DNA of 64,000 nucleotides. Source: Bactericera cockerelli (Eukaryota > Arthropoda > Insecta > Hemiptera > Triozidae). Positions 63,896 to 64,000 of the stretch are shown here, one piece after another. Position numbers and translations under genes: made by a program. The first letter of the stretch is position 1, and every line of letters begins with the position of its first letter. The notes under the pieces are model-generated. The model did not search any database and was not told the origin of the DNA. It saw only the letters and a program-made list of their open reading frames with translations. The DNA is taken from NCBI GenBank assembly GCA_024516035.1, contig CM044957.1:3445017-3509016 (forward strand). The letters run 5' to 3'.

Positions 63896-64000
63896 AAGTG
63901 GCATGACGGTTGTGACTACTGCCCGTCGTTCGATTCCCGTTTGGAGCAGACTTTTCTCACAGAAATTTCTCTTCCCTCCGACACGTGAGGCTGGCATTTT
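63896..64000 (+). mobile_element. SINE, family E, cut by the window end
   Basis: GTGGCATGACGGTTGTGACT, CGTTCGATTCCCGTTTGGAG and GACACGTGAGGCTGGCATTT match the copies at 39930 and 7515. Confidence 0.75.

Larger units (their letters stand above)
48292..64000 (+). other. Histidine acid phosphatase gene (gene level, 3' end outside the window)
   Basis: Six exons listed separately encode a signal peptide and nearly the whole catalytic domain of a prostatic/lysosomal-type acid phosphatase. These enzymes hydrolyse phosphate monoesters at acid pH through a phospho-histidine intermediate. The nucleophile motif RHGDRTP and the distal proton-donor motif HD (SAHDTTV) are both present, as are [20 protein letters not shown] and the Cys-rich GCDFDCPLDQF end. 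The region after STL, which could hold a membrane anchor or simply the stop, lies beyond 63376 and was not found. Insect relatives include venom and salivary acid phosphatases, so the exact role cannot be set from sequence. Confidence 0.9.

Overview
The window is eukaryotic and looks like an arthropod, most likely an insect; I cannot fix the order. The grounds are two split genes with GT-AG introns, AT-rich introns packed with tRNA-derived and 5S-rRNA-derived SINEs, a non-LTR retrotransposon, TIR/MITE elements and many minisatellites. Most open frames in the raw sequence are by-products of tandem arrays. The real coding sequence lies in short exons that I joined by splice phase and by similarity to known protein families.

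Minus strand, about 44.9 kb down to 8.7 kb: a tubulin polyglutamylase of the TTLL4 type. An N-terminal region of low complexity (exons at 40.5-40.8, 38.2-38.4, 34.7-35.0 and 33.3-33.5 kb) leads into a full TTL-type ATP-grasp catalytic domain (exons at 30.7, 29.4, 27.6, 25.5, 23.7, 22.4, 18.7 and 17.5 kb) and a C-terminal region (17.0, 12.9, 11.6 and probably 8.7 kb). Successive exon phases agree across almost the whole chain.

Plus strand, 48.3 kb to beyond the window end: a secreted or lysosomal histidine acid phosphatase (prostatic/lysosomal ACP type). Exons lie at 48.3 (signal peptide), 55.1 (RHGDRTP), 56.7, 58.6, 59.8 (HD motif) and 62.0 kb. Two exons each lack one base in a homopolymer-like run, which may be assembly error or real damage. 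The two genes are arranged head to head.

The most notable feature is the placement of the tandem arrays. At least seven minisatellites are built from exon-intron junctions of these two genes. Their units carry a piece of exon end plus the splice donor (40.4, 28.3-29.4, 26.1-27.6, 20.6-22.4, 60.0-61.1 and 62.2-63.4 kb) or the splice acceptor plus exon start (19.0-20.5 kb). A two-copy version is visible at 30.6 kb. Other arrays, SINEs or MITEs sit within roughly 10-35 nt of most remaining splice sites.

The flank at 1-8.6 kb and the introns hold further arrays: a 31-bp unit carrying an inverted CCAAT motif, a 34-bp array, a TCAAGGTCA-rich array and a TATCGATA-rich array. They also hold a 2.7-kb reverse transcriptase ORF nested inside a small TIR element, a 1.06-kb element with very long inverted arms, and two nested SINE insertions with 17-18 bp target-site duplications.
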